A DNA stretch of 64,000 nt from Doryteuthis pealeii (GCA_023376005.1 CM042139.1:143339664-143403663), one strand, 5' to 3'; counted from the stretch's first letter, positions 21,975 to 33,763 are shown. Notes: generated by a model not told the origin, from the letters alone. Translations and numbers: made by a program.

Positions 21975-22260
21975 ATCATCTTGACAGAATGGATTCCCAT
22001 AATTCACCAGCCATCCCAATCAGTAATCACTTCTGACAAGTCAGTAGCATGGCATCCAGTGTCTGCACATAGCTGTATATAAGTTTTTGCTGGTCAGCCA
22101 ATACTGGTGTATCCATGTGATAGTTTATGAGATTGGAGGTAAATGCTTTTTTATGAGGTGCTGCTTAAAGGATTTGTTTAAGACAACACACAGCATTCTT
22201 ATGTCGTTCTTATCTAGATTTTGTTCCAGTAACATTTTTACATTTTTGGGTATCTAGCTC
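21975..22260 (-). pseudogene. LINE C-terminal remnant
   Basis: It aligns with the 12085-12475 remnant: both have tttttgctggtcagcc, gtgtatccatgtg or gtgtgtccatgtg, then caagacaacacacagcattc ttatg. It is more decayed. Confidence 0.6.
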
Positions 22261-22261
22261 A

Positions 22262-22330
22262 TTAAGGCAAATCGATTAATTTCAATGGCATTTCAACCTG
22301 TCTGGGGCTATTTTATGCCTTGAGTTTAAA
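22262..22330 (-). repeat. SINE-C type 3' tail
   Basis: The plus strand reads aatttcaatggcatttcaac ctgtctggggctattttatg cc, the complement of the SINE-C end. Confidence 0.6.
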
Positions 22331-22394
22331 GAATTGCATACACTGTACGTTTATATTAACATTTTTTGTTTAGTTTATAACATTTTTTGCTTGT

Positions 22395-22680
22395 TGATTG
22401 GCTGGCTGGTTGAATTTTACAACATATTGGGTTATTTTATGCCAATGATATTTTTTTTATTCATTCTTGATGGGTATTCAAAGTTTTTTGTTAAACTCAG
22501 TTTTTTTAAACATTTAAAAACTCATTTTTTCTATTTAACCCATACATGGGAGCCTAAGAGGTACTGCCATTCTGGGTCAGAGTGGACTTGGGATAATGGT
22601 AATGATGGGGTACTCCACATTTCCCAGAGCTCCACAATTGGAATTTCAGCATTAGATGCAGTTTAATGTCATACCCATTT
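22395..22680 (-). repeat. SINE-C copy
   Basis: The plus strand reads tttacaacatattgggttat tttatgcc, then further on gagcctaagaggtactgcca ttctgggtcagagtgg and agatgcagtttaatgtcata cc. Confidence 0.65.
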
Positions 22681-22682
22681 TT

Positions 22683-22982
22683 TTGCATGTTTTGGTTATG
22701 ACACTAAATTGCATCTGGAGATTGGAGGAATGTAGAATACTATATCATTACCATTACTTCCAGGTTTCCTTTGACCTGAAGTGGCAGTTCCTATTAGAGT
22801 CTCATCTATGGGTAAAATAGATCTGTTTAAAAATCATTCATATTTAATAGAAACATGTGCAAAAAAAATCTTAAGAAATAATTATACAAACAATTTAAAT
22901 ATAAATGTATAATTAACATGAACAGCATAAAATAGCACTAGACAAGTTGACATTCCATTAAAATCAATCAATCACAAAATCT
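22683..22982 (+). repeat. SINE-C copy, head to head with its neighbour
   Basis: Runs from gacactaaattgcatctgga through cctgaagtggcagttcctat to aagttgacattccattaaaa tcaatcaatc. Confidence 0.75.
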
Positions 22983-22984
22983 TT

Positions 22985-23415
22985 TGCACAGGGTTATATA
23001 ATATCAAGTATTCTTATCTAATATACATGATTTGCAAACATATCTATTTTACCTAAAGATGAGAGACAATGAGTACTACCATTCTGGCTCAGAGTGGACC
23101 TGGGAGGAATAGCAATGAATGAGTACTTCTCATTCCCCAGATCTACAAAACTGGAGGCTCACCATTAAAAATGCAGCTTAGTGTCATACCCATCTTCAAG
23201 GGATATCACTGTATTCTAAGCCCCACTAATATGCAGTTATGTAATATCAAGTATTCTTATCTAGTGCAAATAATTTGCAAACAGATATATTTCACCCAAA
23301 GATGAGACACAGAGCTAACACCTCATGTAGTTTAGTGTCATACACAAGACACCTCTTTTTGGGGACGTCTTACCCCTCTGCAGGGGAATACAGTCAGTGT
23401 ATTCTGAGCCTCACT
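22985..23415 (-). repeat. Two SINE-C copies in the same orientation
   Basis: 23040-23225 and 23226-23415 each contain the complement of the SINE-C 5' region (cagcttagtgtcatacccat; tagtttagtgtcatacacaa gacacc) preceded by agtattcttatctaata. Confidence 0.65.
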
Positions 23416-23905
23416 GACAGGGCACTAAGGAAAATGGAGTGGTGGGCAACAGCTGTATTGCTTGGGGTATTAGAGTGATTTGCAATCAGGAAAATTGTCA
23501 GCCAGGCATGGTTTATTTTGGGAACTGCCAGGCTTTTGATGCAAGTGTAGAAATATTGACTTTTTCTAAATGTTCAGATAGAAACTTGTAACTTTTAACA
23601 TGGATGACTTTCTAAAAATGCGCAGTACAAATTACCTTTTAAAATTTTTTTTTTTCATAATTCTCATTAAAATAATTATTATAGATTATCAGTTCAAGAT
23701 TTGTGTATAAATATGCAGTGATGATTTTATTGATTACTTCAATCAGAAAAAGAAATAGATTTTCAATGCAAGAAGAAAAATCAATGAGGAATGACAAGCT
23801 CAAAAGTCAGGGTCTTTTGCCTTTTTGAACGACTATTAACCCAAGGCAAGTTATTTCACTATAACCCTCATGACCTTTTACCAACAAAAAATGTATCCAC
23901 TGTAT
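23416..23905. other. No feature recognised
   Basis: AT-rich sequence; no supported gene. Confidence 0.45.
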
Positions 23906-23909
23906 CTTT

Positions 23910-23910
<1 letters not shown>

Positions 23911-23963
<53 letters not shown>
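23911..23963 (+). repeat. (GA)n microsatellite
   Basis: About 26 uninterrupted GA units, the cause of the poly-Arg-Glu frame. Confidence 0.98.
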
Positions 23964-23965
<2 letters not shown>

Positions 23966-24218
23966 ATATTGAAGGTGTAGGGAGTGAGGTGTATGAAGCT
24001 ATCAGAGTGATCTCAAAATAGATTTTTCTGTTTTTCATTGAACTCTTTGAACCTTTATCACCCTGGCCCTTAAATATGTGAAGCTCATAAAATTCCCCAA
24101 AACAATCAAGCATAAAACTCATTCAAATTTGTTCTCCTGTGCATCAAAAGAAAGTGCTTTCAATAAGAGGGCATTATTATCTGTATTTGTTATCTTTTCA
24201 AGCCTAAAATATCAAGGG

Positions 24219-24421
24219 GGAGTCTCCATAGTGTAGGGACTAGTGTTCTGGACTGCAACATCATAGTAGGCGAGTCCAAACTCCAGTCACACTATAATGT
24301 TCAGTTTCGGTCTAAAACCATTGGGAAGTGATGGGCTACATAGAACCACTACTGTTCTTCTACAAGGAAAGCATTGGCATTAAATAACCCACAAAAGTTG
24401 ATATGTCATTAAACAAAGAAA
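24219..24421 (+). repeat. SINE-B copy, near full length
   Basis: Head gagtctccatagtgtaggga ctagtgttctgg; end aataacccacaaaagttgat atgtcattaaac. Confidence 0.8.
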
Positions 24422-24589
24422 ACAAGCCTTAAATATCATTTTTTCAGTGTATAGTAAAGTAGTACTATAGTATTATTTCTACTGCAACTGTCTCTTCTCC
24501 TGATAGCTATGTATAAAATAACAGACTGAGCTGTCTAGCCTTGATTGCCAGCCAGTCAACAAGAAGAACAACTCTAATAGTAAAATTGA

Positions 24590-24932
24590 CTGATTGATTT
24601 TAACATTATATCAATGCATTTAGGGTTCCTTTATGCCTAGAGGTTAGGGAATCACGTTCATATTTACATTTTTTGGATGTGACACAAGGTCAGTATTTTA
24701 ATTGGTGTTTAACACATTTGAATTCAGTTTTCCTTTTAGACTAGTTGCTATTCCAAAGTTGAAGAGACTAGTCTTCCTTACTATTTACCCATAGCTGGAG
24801 GGAGAATAGTTGGATTCATACCTTTCCCAAAGGTATTAGTGCTATGTGAAATGCAAACAGCCTTGTTAAGGATTTGAACTCTGGTCACCATGTACATTTC
24901 CTATAATGATAAACATTACACCACAGATGCCT
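24590..24932 (-). repeat. SINE-C tail fragment and SINE-A copy
   Basis: 24590-24655 is a SINE-C-like 3' end (gattgattttaacattatat). 24668-24932 is a nearly full SINE-A (ggatgtgacacaaggtcagt ... cagccttgttaaggatttga ... attacaccacagatgcctc). Confidence 0.75.
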
Positions 24933-26394
24933 CTATAAGATCTTCAAATAGTAGGCAGCAAAATAAATATAAGGCAAACCAAGTGTGGAAGAGTCCAGTC
25001 TTGTTGCAGTTGCACTAAATGGGAAGGGTAAAAGTCGTCCAATATCAGTGGTTGCAAAAATGGGGGCTACTTTTGGCTTTCCTCATGCATATGTGGATTG
25101 AAGGCCCCATTCAACTGACTATAGAATCATATACTGCACTCGAGTGGATGCAGTTCAATGGAAGAATGGGAAGAATTCTCATCATGCAAGGAAGGTAAAT
25201 GGATGAATAGAGCAAGCAGAAATCTCCCTTATTTATCTTCTGCTTAATGAATGATCTAACAACTCATGCAGTCAGCAAAGAAAAAATCATTTTAAAGGTG
25301 ACAAAAAAAGCCTAATCTTAAAATTCTGTTATTCATCCACCAAACTGATTGGCTAAGAATAGTCAGGTTTTTTTAAATGCTTAATTAGTTTCTTTTTCAT
25401 TTAAAAAAAAAATTAACAATGCAAATAAATTTATATTTGGATTATTCTGACTATTGTCCTCATCTTTATTGTTATCTGTAGCCTTCTTGAACCTGGGAAC
25501 TATCTTATCGAACTCGGGAACCTTCTTGTCATAATCAGGAGCCATCACAGAATTTTGAACCCAAGCTTTTATTCAATCTATGGGGGTATCTTGTTCTCAT
25601 TCCGCTAACCATAGCTGGGTGCAGGTGTTAAGCTGTGTTAATTATTATTCTATGTTACTCTCACCCTTAAACCTGCAACCTAGAGATAACTGTCACTTAA
25701 AACTGTCTTAACTCAATGCCTATATCCTCTATGCTATGTGTCCAATAAATTTATGTTTAATAATCTTTCATGTGACTATATCTAAAAAAATATCTATTCA
25801 TTATTATTTTTTACTTTTAGTGTCTCATCGTTCATTCTTGGATTATTTGTTTTTTCTACTAATATAAACAAAACTTAATACAAAGAAAACTTGAGACAAA
25901 ATTTTACAGCTTAAAAATAAAATTTCTTTTTAATCTTCTACAAAAAAATGTCTATATTCAAAATTGATTATTATTATATCTTAACAATCTGTTCTCGCTA
26001 TTGAATAAGACACAGGTCTAAATTTTATGCGATTGATAATTCACCAGTATTTATGTTATTGTACAGCTTAGGTTCTCCTACCTTTGCCGGATTTCAACCA
26101 AACTTTTAGGAATTGTTAAGGTCACCCTTTAAAAGTTAATTTTTATAGTTTAAATTTTAAGTTTGGATTATTCATCTGAAGTTTTCTTTTTCACAAACTT
26201 TCGAAAATTGCTTTTGTCTATCTTACAGAATCAGATTAGAATAAAGATTTATATCATTGCTGTTCTTTTCCATGTTTAACTTAGACACAGCACTGATATG
26301 AAGCTGTTGCATATAAAACAATAGCAGATAAAACCAATTTCTAATTTCTGTTTATTTATTACAATTATTACAAAATGTAATATCACAAACTTAA
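24933..26394. other. No gene supported
   Basis: Mixed AT-rich sequence. A short imperfect tandem (gaactcgggaaccttcttg and related) lies near 25490-25545. No exon or element recognised. Confidence 0.4.
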
Positions 26395-26465
26395 GTAGTA
26401 ATATCCAAGTGGTGCAGCCATTAAGTAGCACTGGCACAACTACAGCTTGGAAAAGTGACCTTGTG
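26395..26465 (-). pseudogene. Short LINE C-terminal fragment
   Basis: Minus-strand reading SLFQAVVVPVLLNGCTTWI matches the FFQAVAMSVLLYDGTTW segment of the remnant at 12475. Confidence 0.6.
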
Positions 26466-26824
26466 TTACATCCTGCTCATGGACCATTCGATTAGGTTTT
26501 TTTTAAATCTTTTTTTTATTTATGATTAATTTTAATCAGGAGATGAAATCCAAACATTTAGGTTTATAAACAAAACAGAACAAATTTGTTTAACAAAAAA
26601 GTTATTTCATCAGTTATCAAGGAATTGATTTTGATTGTAAATATGAACTTTCTTTGATGTTTCTATGAAACATTTGCAGGCATATCTCATTGGTTGAGCC
26701 CTGATTTATAACCCAATTCTTTCTGATATTGCATAAAATGTATCTATTAACAAATGAACATTGCTAATCTGCCAAAAGAATCAATGGAAATTAGCATTAA
26801 TTTTTCTATTGTATGTATCTACAC

Positions 26825-27640
26825 AATCTCTGGATAACTGGTGAGTATGGAGTAGTCCTTCATTGCAATTACTCCCAGGTCCACTGTAGTAGTACCTATT
26901 AAGGTATCATCTATAGATCTGTATTTAAAAATTATTTGTATTTGTTGGATTATTTGTTGTATACAAGCCGTGCTGCAATCTAACACTTAAATTTATAGAC
27001 TAGGTGAGTTCACGTGGTTTAAACCTCAGCCAATCAACAGCCCAAATATGTGGTTGGTTAACTACTTAATCACTGATACTGACAGGCATCCATTTGCAAT
27101 CATTGATGAAGGACCTACAAGACTGAGGAACACCAAGGATCAACCAAAGGATTCTTCACTAAGGATCGCGCTCTGCTTAACACAAAGGATCTCTGCTGGA
27201 CAGCACTCTTGCTTGAAGCATAAATGATGGCTACAATAATCGTAACAATATTTGATAGGACTGTGTGTAAAGAAATCCTTTAAAAAAACACCTACACAAA
27301 AAATGTAGATATGAACATACAATAAATGCAATTCCCTAGCCTCTAGGCATAAAATAACCCTAGACAGTTTAAATGATGTTAGAATGAATTGGTAAATCAC
27401 TAAATCCGTTGAAACTATGTAATTTGTTTAAAAAAATGACTATTACTAAAAAGAAATAATTACTTATTGCCATATAATTACTAGTATTAGATAAGAATGC
27501 TTGATATAAAATTGTGTGCAAAAAGATTAAGAAAAAATAACACAAAAAATATAAATATAAATGTATAATGAAAGTGATTCCCTAACCTCTATGCATAAAA
27601 TCCTGGTTGACATGCCATTGAAATCAATCAATCAATGAAG
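26825..27640 (+). repeat. SINE-C fragments in series
   Basis: 26850-26960 (cattgcaattactcccaggt ccactgtagtagtacc), 27280-27380 (ctctaggcataaaataaccc tagac) and 27440-27640 (agtattagataagaatgctt ... gttgacatgccattgaaatc) are SINE-C parts. They probably represent two copies separated by unrelated sequence. Confidence 0.65.
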
Positions 27641-28329
27641 ACACACATTTTACAAAAAATTCTAGACACAGAGACAATAATTGAAAGGACTTTCTGAAGT
27701 AGATATTTCTATTAACTATATTTTAGTTCACATAACATCTTCATTCTCTTTTTATAGTTTTATGCATGTGTATGTACCATAAAAAATGTCTCCATGTATT
27801 GAAATTTACTGTTTTTATATTTTCTTCCTTGTTTAGTTTGCACTTTAAATAAAGTCATTAAGTTACACACAAATTTGTCTTAGAATTTATTGCTGGGAAC
27901 AACCTACAGTTCTTGTTCCACATTCTCTACAACAATAGTTCATTCATAAAAAAAAATGGTGAATACGAAATTAGACATTCCATCTTGCATCACTCTCCAC
28001 ACGTAGCAAGTCCACAAAAATGGCAGCTTTCATCCAGCAACAATAAAGTCCATTATTATATTTTTAAGTATCAAAAAACAATAAATAAATTAATTCATCT
28101 CACAGTTCAGAACTGAGATAATTTTTTCAAAGATGGTGCATAAGTTGAAGTCTTATTATGTATCGGAGGTGGGTCTTGGGAGGGGTGGGGAAGTCATGTG
28201 GCAAAAAAAGAATATAACAGAATAAAATAAAATTAGAAAAAAAAAATGAAACACAATTATCCCCCTTGCCAGTGAAACTCCTTTATAAAAGCTATATGAA
28301 GGAAAGAATTCACTTTCTTTTGTAATGTC
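27641..28329. other. No feature recognised
   Basis: AT-rich sequence with short A runs; the 67-codon frame at 27913 is unrecognised. Confidence 0.4.
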
Positions 28330-29260
28330 TTAACTCATACATGACAGCAGCAGCCTTGAGATATAAAAGAGAAGACCCTAAGGCCCTGCCTCTTTTGGTT
28401 CGAACCTCCTAGTGTGGATGCCGGTAGCAGCAGCAGTTAGTAGTATTTTTTTGTACATGGTTAATAGGTCTGTTTTTCGCCCCTTCCTTTCCCCTTACCA
28501 TGTGAGTACCCAGTGACCTGGTCACCCTTTGAAAGTTCCCTTAGAGAAAATAGTTCGTTGGGTTTAAAAAAAACTAAAAGTATGTGTAAATGCATTTTTG
28601 AGATTGGTGGAATACTTGTTTGCCTTTCTGTAGCTATGTAAAAGAGAATCACTGTTTAGGCAGTTAAAGCAGAAATGAAAGTTTTTAGGGTGTTTTGGTT
28701 TGGTATAGTAATTTTGGTAGATAGTCAGGTTAAGGGAATTCCAGCAAGAATCTTTCTTTCCCTTTTGGTAGGCTGTTGAACACAGTCGCATTTTTTTGAG
28801 CTCTCAAATGTAGAGCATTTTGGGCAGCATTCTTAGTATAAAAATAACTAAGACATAGTTTGTTCATATCCAAACCCCTATCGTGCTAACAAAGGTAAAC
28901 TATTTTTCCATTCTTTTCTTGAAACTGTATTTGCTCTGTGAGTCGAAACATGTGTTATTTTCCTGTTAAATCATAAATTGTTTTAAATGGTAAATTATTC
29001 CTTTTACCCTAGTTAACACACTGTTTGTGACTTTTGAGGCAAATAAGTTAAATACCCCAAACCCTTTTGTATGTTATTTAATTTGCAATTCATAGATAAG
29101 CCTAAATGTTCTCTCCTTAGAATTTTTGGTAAATTACGAGGCGTAAACCTTTCCTGTTTAACTTTATTATAACCATTTGTGTGAAATTTGTTTGTTTTGT
29201 TGTTTCACTCCATTGTGAGAACAAAATAAAAGACTATTTTAAAATCACCTTTGAGTCTGT
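28330..29260 (+). other. Possible non-coding transcription unit or long LTR
   Basis: GATATAAAAGAG (about 28359-28370) resembles a TATA box. It is followed by a less AT-rich, T-rich stretch without long frames and ends with AATAAAAG near 29225. The block shares no sequence with other repeats in the window. It could be an LTR, a non-coding RNA gene or coincidence. Confidence 0.25.
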
Positions 29261-29334
29261 ATGGCCTTTATGCACACGTGCCAACCAATTTGAAATTATC
29301 GGGAAAGCCATTTTGGTCAGAAAAATTCTGTAGG

Positions 29335-29855
29335 GGTGGATATGACACCTAGGGCAATAGTTTGCTGGACTCACACACAAACCACACCAAAATTAACCTG
29401 AGTGTCTCATATATGCCTAAAGATAGTGCCATAATATTTACTTGTTTTACCCATCTATGGGTTAAATAGAAAAACATGAGTTGATAAACAATATTGTATT
29501 ATCCATTAAGAATTGATTTATTTCAAAACTTTATCGGCATTAAATGACCCACTGAGGTTGATATACTGTAAAACAAAATCAAACCAAACCAATTACTTGT
29601 TTTAATTTAATAAATATTTATATTATTGTGTATATCAATCGGTTTTGTTGTTATTACTCTGTAGATTCTATTGTTCACCACATTATTTTTGAATAAAGTT
29701 AATGTCAAACCTTCTCTAACATTAGCAACAACATTTGACCCCAATATTGGTTTATACACAACCAAGAATTCACAAAACTTTCTCTTTTGTGACACAATGT
29801 AATTTACACTGAGTTTGTGAGTGTGAAGAAGTATACACATAGCAAAAAATACAAC
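29335..29855 (+). repeat. Repeat R2, copy 1 (carries a SINE insertion)
   Basis: Matches 32395-32765 in inverted orientation: gctggactcacacacaaacc, tttacttgttttaatttaat aaatat, attgttcaccacattatttt, gtgacacaatgtaatttaca. It contains a SINE at 29449-29591 that copy 2 lacks. Class unknown. Confidence 0.8.
29449..29591 (+). mobile_element. 5'-truncated SINE with 11-base target duplication
   Basis: TTACTTGTTTT at 29438-29448 is repeated at 29592-29602. The insert starts acccatctatgggttaaata and ends ggttgatatactgtaaaac plus an AC-rich tail, a SINE-C-like 3' part. The inverted R2 copy at 32395-32765 shows the uninterrupted site near 32658-32668. Confidence 0.88.
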
Positions 29856-30023
29856 ACTAGAGAAAACTGGAACCAACTATAAGTCTCATTTTTCTTTTAA
29901 TCGATTGGCCATACAGAAGACTCAAATTACTAGGACTCCATCCCCCATTTCTGAAATGCTATTGGAATTTATCTCATGCACATGGAATGGCAAAATAGAA
30001 CAGTCACAGTGCTCCTAGAGGTC

Positions 30024-30026
<3 letters not shown>

Positions 30027-30068
<42 letters not shown>
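30027..30068. repeat. (TA)n microsatellite
   Basis: Uninterrupted TA run. Confidence 0.95.
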
Positions 30069-30073
<5 letters not shown>

Positions 30074-30308
30074 AATAATTTTTATTAATCTATATACAAA
30101 TATAGATAAGATCTATTTTTATCTTTTTAAATCCTGTGTAGTGCCAGGTAGCTCAAATAACAATATAGATTAGAAAAATAGCCCATTTACTACAAAATTC
30201 AGACAAGAGTGCATAATAGCTATATTGATATTATTCTCTCCTTTTCCCTGAATGATATGTTACTTGTGAAGACTTTGTGGTTTAATATAAAGCAAAAATG
30301 AAATGTAC

Positions 30309-30350
30309 TGCCAGCACAGGGATTGAACTCACAACCTCCAGGTTATGAGT
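30309..30350 (-). repeat. tRNA-like 3' half, probable SINE relic
   Basis: Minus strand ACCTGGAGGTTGTGAGTTCA ATCC then CTGTGCTGGC reads like the T arm and acceptor end of a tRNA. No matching 5' half is present. Confidence 0.4.
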
Positions 30351-31040
30351 AATGTTTTTTTTGTTTTTATAGATCTGTCACCCCTGTTGATTTGAATGGT
30401 TCAGCCAGTGGAGAGATATAAAAAGCAAGAATGTTTCTATCCATTGCTGACTAGTTTCTGTTGCTTGGATAACCATTGCAATTCAGCTGTAACAGCCTAC
30501 TCTCTAGCCCTGTGCACTTTCAAGATCTTTAGCAGCTACTGAGAAAGTAGAGAGGAAAAGAGGAGACTTGGAAGTCAAAGTAAGCAAAGAATGGAATAGA
30601 CAAAGACTATTCCTTAATTTAAACTACAGATTTACATTAAACACATTCATTTGTTGAAAACATTAATGAGCTCTTTGAGACTTGGCCAAAGTATTTCGTA
30701 AAATGGCCGCACTTAACTTCTCTCCAAAATTCATAAATTCAAAATCACAAATTATAGCAAACATTTACCATTATTTCCTGTCTGGAGTACAATACCAAAA
30801 ATGAAGAACCTCATTTCTCCAAATTGAAATTCAGCTTTCTTACTTCAAAATGAATAATAAGATTTTAAGTGAATTCCAAATGAATAATAGATAAGATTAA
30901 AACCCTGGTAAAAATAGATTCCAATCAACATGAATTATTGGGACTTCAGTTACACAGAAAGCTCCAGTTCTTGTCTGATCACCAAAGTTAAGGACCAATT
31001 AGTCTGTTCAGTTCTGATCCAGATGGACACTTTGGCACAA
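30351..31040. other. No gene supported
   Basis: Mixed AT-rich sequence; no exon or repeat recognised. Confidence 0.4.
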
Positions 31041-31051
31041 GTACTGTGAAC

Positions 31052-31490
31052 CAGTGGTTCTCACTCGGAAAACATATGGCCCTCTGGGGACCATCTAACA
31101 CTTTTTTGTGTTAAGGTAAGCAAAAAATATTTGATTATAAATAAAAGGCCGGTCTAGCTCAGTTGATAGAGTGTTTGACTGGGAACCTCAAGGTTCCTTG
31201 TTCGATACCAGCCCTCGCCAATTCAGCGTATGAGTAGCACAGGTATCTGTGTGATAAAGTGAGAAGCTGATGGTAGGTTTGGTGCTCTGCCTCAGATGCT
31301 AAAAAAAATCTTCTTGGTCTAGCGCTAGGGAAAAGGGGATAGATTTCCTCACTGTCTGGCTGATACTGACTTTAGGCAAACCTGACGACTTTACTTACTT
31401 TAAAAATGCACTTTTAAACCTCAAATGACTATGGGGGCTCCACCAGAATAAAATAGATATCAAAAAAGGGTCCAGAGGTGAAAACTACTG
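31052..31490. mobile_element. hAT-type (Charlie-like) non-autonomous element
   Basis: The left end CAGTGGTTCTCACTCGG and right end complement CAGTAGTTTTCACCTC match the hAT terminal consensus (CAGTGGTTCTCAA). Flanks ctgtgaac (31044-31051) and ctttaaac (31491-31498) fit an 8-base target duplication with two changes. It contains no transposase and hosts a SINE-D insertion. Confidence 0.75.
31147..31400 (+). repeat. SINE-D copy nested in the hAT element
   Basis: GGCCGGTCTAGCTCAGTTGA (A box) and TTGTTCGATACC (B box) give a clear tRNA-derived head. The body ggtctagcgctagggaaaag and the end gacgactttacttact follow. Confidence 0.88.
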
Positions 31491-31671
31491 CTTTAAACAA
31501 CCTGATGCCTGTGTGTTGGTCTAAGCAAAACTTATTAAATAACAATGTAAATGTTTGGATTGTTACACTTGTAGATACTATAAATAATTATCGCCCTTAG
31601 ATAATTTTCATATCTGGTAGGAAGTAATATAACATTTTCAAAAACACATTCTCGACCCCTTTTTGTTCCAG

Positions 31672-31744
31672 GTAGAGACATTGTTTCTGACAACTGTGAG
31701 AGAATGGTCAACTTACATGGCTATCTTTTACTTACTCCAATCAG
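31672..31744 (+). other. Candidate 73-base internal exon
   Basis: The acceptor CCCCTTTTTGTTCCAG ends at 31671 and the donor CAG|GTAAGC follows 31744. Two frames are open: VETLFLTTVREWSTYMAIFY and RDIVSDNCERMVNLHGYLLL; the second has ordinary coding composition. No family recognised and no partner exon found, so this is a splice-signal-based guess. Confidence 0.35.
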
Positions 31745-31974
31745 GTAAGCCATTCATTATGTTATACCTTTTCCACATGATATTTGTTTATGAAACACTG
31801 TGGGTAGTTTTAGATGTGGTGTTATGTTTGAGTATTCTTTCCTTTTAATACCACTTGTAGGTATATGGTGTATTTAAAATATCAAATTTTTTTTTTTATG
31901 TACAAATAAGTTCATCTTGTCTTTCTTTCTTTTGTGTTTAATGTTAGTATATTGCAGATATAAAAACAAGTAAA

Positions 31975-32190
31975 GTTGGTAGAGTGGTCTATTGTTGGTA
32001 TCAGCCAGATAGTGAGGGAGTCTATCCACTTTTTGCTAACACTAGACCTATCCTCAGGTCCCCACTTTACCACACACATCAGATCACCCAAGTTGTGCTG
32101 CTCATGCACTGAGTTGGCGAGGACTGGTATTGAACCTGGAACTTAGCAATTCTAAAGTGAAGGATATACTGACTAAACTAAACTGTGTCT
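31975..32190 (-). repeat. SINE-D copy, diverged
   Basis: The plus strand reads gttggtatcagccagatagt gagggagtctatcc through atgcactgagttggcgagg to tattgaacctgg (B-box complement). Confidence 0.75.
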
Positions 32191-32394
32191 TAAACTCCAG
32201 ATATATTTATGTTAACATTATTCTTCAGAGAGTAGGGGCTCAGGTAAAATATACTTCCCCTTCCAGCGCATAATAACTGGTTATCCTGATGCATTTACTA
32301 ACCTCTGAAAAGTGTAAGACATGGTCACAAAAAAGATGCTCCCAGTGAGGATCATGCTCTTGACAAAAACAAATTAGCCTATGAGATGAGCGTG

Positions 32395-32765
32395 CTAACC
32401 ATCAGTTACAACTTGATATGCGTATACTTTCTCGCACTTACAAGTTCAGTGTAAATGTAATAATTACATTGTGTCACAAAAACAGTTTTGTGAATGCTTG
32501 GTGTTTAAACCAATATTGTGGTTGAAAGTTGTTGCTAATGTAAAAGAAAGTTTAACATTAACTCTATTGAAAATAATGTGGTGAACAATAACATGCACAG
32601 AATAATAATGACAAAACCGAATGATATACACAACAATACAGATATTTATTAAATTAAAACAAGTAAATATTATGGCATCATCTTTAGGTTTATATGAGAC
32701 ACCCGGGTTAATTCTGGTGTGCTTTCTGTGTGAGTCCAGCAATCTATCACCTTAGGAGGTCTGAA
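32395..32765 (-). repeat. Repeat R2, copy 2 (empty site)
   Basis: Inverted homologue of 29335-29855 without the SINE insertion. Confidence 0.8.
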
Positions 32766-33140
32766 CAAAACAACCAAACTGGAACATAGAATGTTTTGGT
32801 ATACTAGTACATACAAATAAAGTTTTGTGCTAGTAATAAAGTACTTCATAACAGAGTTCTTAGAATTGTGGTCATAAGTAGACGGTTCTCACAATGTTCT
32901 CGGACTGCTCTAAACAGCAGTAAACAAGTAGTCTTGGACCAGTTCATTTACTCGAAGAAAAGGTAAGATATTTGTGTTAGATTATTTGGGTATAAGGTGT
33001 TTGAAAGACCACAACTTCTATTCATAAACTGTTCCAAAACAGCAGTAACTGAATTAACCAATCAAAAACACCCAAACATGTATTTAATCTATTATTTAAC
33101 AGCGATGATAAGTTGTCCTAAAATACTTGCTAGATAGACT
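32766..33140. other. No gene supported; a lone donor-like site
   Basis: A donor-like GAAAAG|GTAAGA occurs at about 32963 after a moderately GC-richer stretch (32870-32960), with no open frame to support an exon. Confidence 0.35.
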
Positions 33141-33141
33141 G

Positions 33142-33350
33142 CTTAAAGGAATGACCAACAGGATCAACTCTGATACAACTTTCTACTTCAAGGACAGATC
33201 AACTGACAAGGATTATATCTAATATATCTTTCTATTTTGAGGACAGATCAACAGACAAGGATTATATCTAATACATCTTTCTACTTAGAGCACAGATCAA
33301 CGAACAAGGATTAAAACTGATACATCTTTCTACTTCAAGAAAGGATCTAA
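33142..33350 (+). repeat. 49-bp tandem repeat, about four copies
   Basis: Copies start at 33186, 33235, 33284 and 33333, exactly 49 bases apart, with a diverged partial copy before. The core is gacagatcaac, acaaggattatatctaat and acatctttcta. Confidence 0.9.
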
Positions 33351-33536
33351 CTGTATGCCATAAAGAATCTCCACTGTAAAACTGCATTCAACTACAGCAC
33401 TAAAATGCCACGTGAACACAAACCAAACTTGTTTTACTAATTTAAAAGGAAAAAATCTTTTTTCCCTACTTTAGTCATTTTAAATTCACTAAATTTTCTC
33501 CAATATGAGCAATACTAAATGGGTTGTTCATTTGCC

Positions 33537-33575
33537 ATGAGGCATTGCCAGATTATGAGAATAGTATTTCTTCTG
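33537..33575 (+). other. Candidate first coding exon (signal-peptide-like start)
   Basis: ATG at 33537 encodes MRHCQIMRIVFLL up to a consensus donor CTG|GTAAGT at 33576. The hydrophobic end could begin a signal peptide. No downstream exon was found, so support is only the donor and composition. Confidence 0.2.
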
Positions 33576-33743
33576 GTAAGTTTACTCTCTGTTTCACTTT
33601 CTCTAGCTTGAATGAACTAGCTCAGAGTTCAGAAGCCATTTTATTTTAGATTAATTTTATATTGGACCCAAAGAAATGTCTATTTCTATGCTATCCTTGC
33701 TGCCATCTTTGTTGGCAAATGGAAATAAATCTATCAGCACCCT

Positions 33744-33763
33744 TGCCCCCCCCCCCCACCACC

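Noticed and set aside
31147..31220. Functional tRNA gene
   Set aside because: A and B boxes are present, but the cloverleaf does not close and the head continues into a repeated SINE body.
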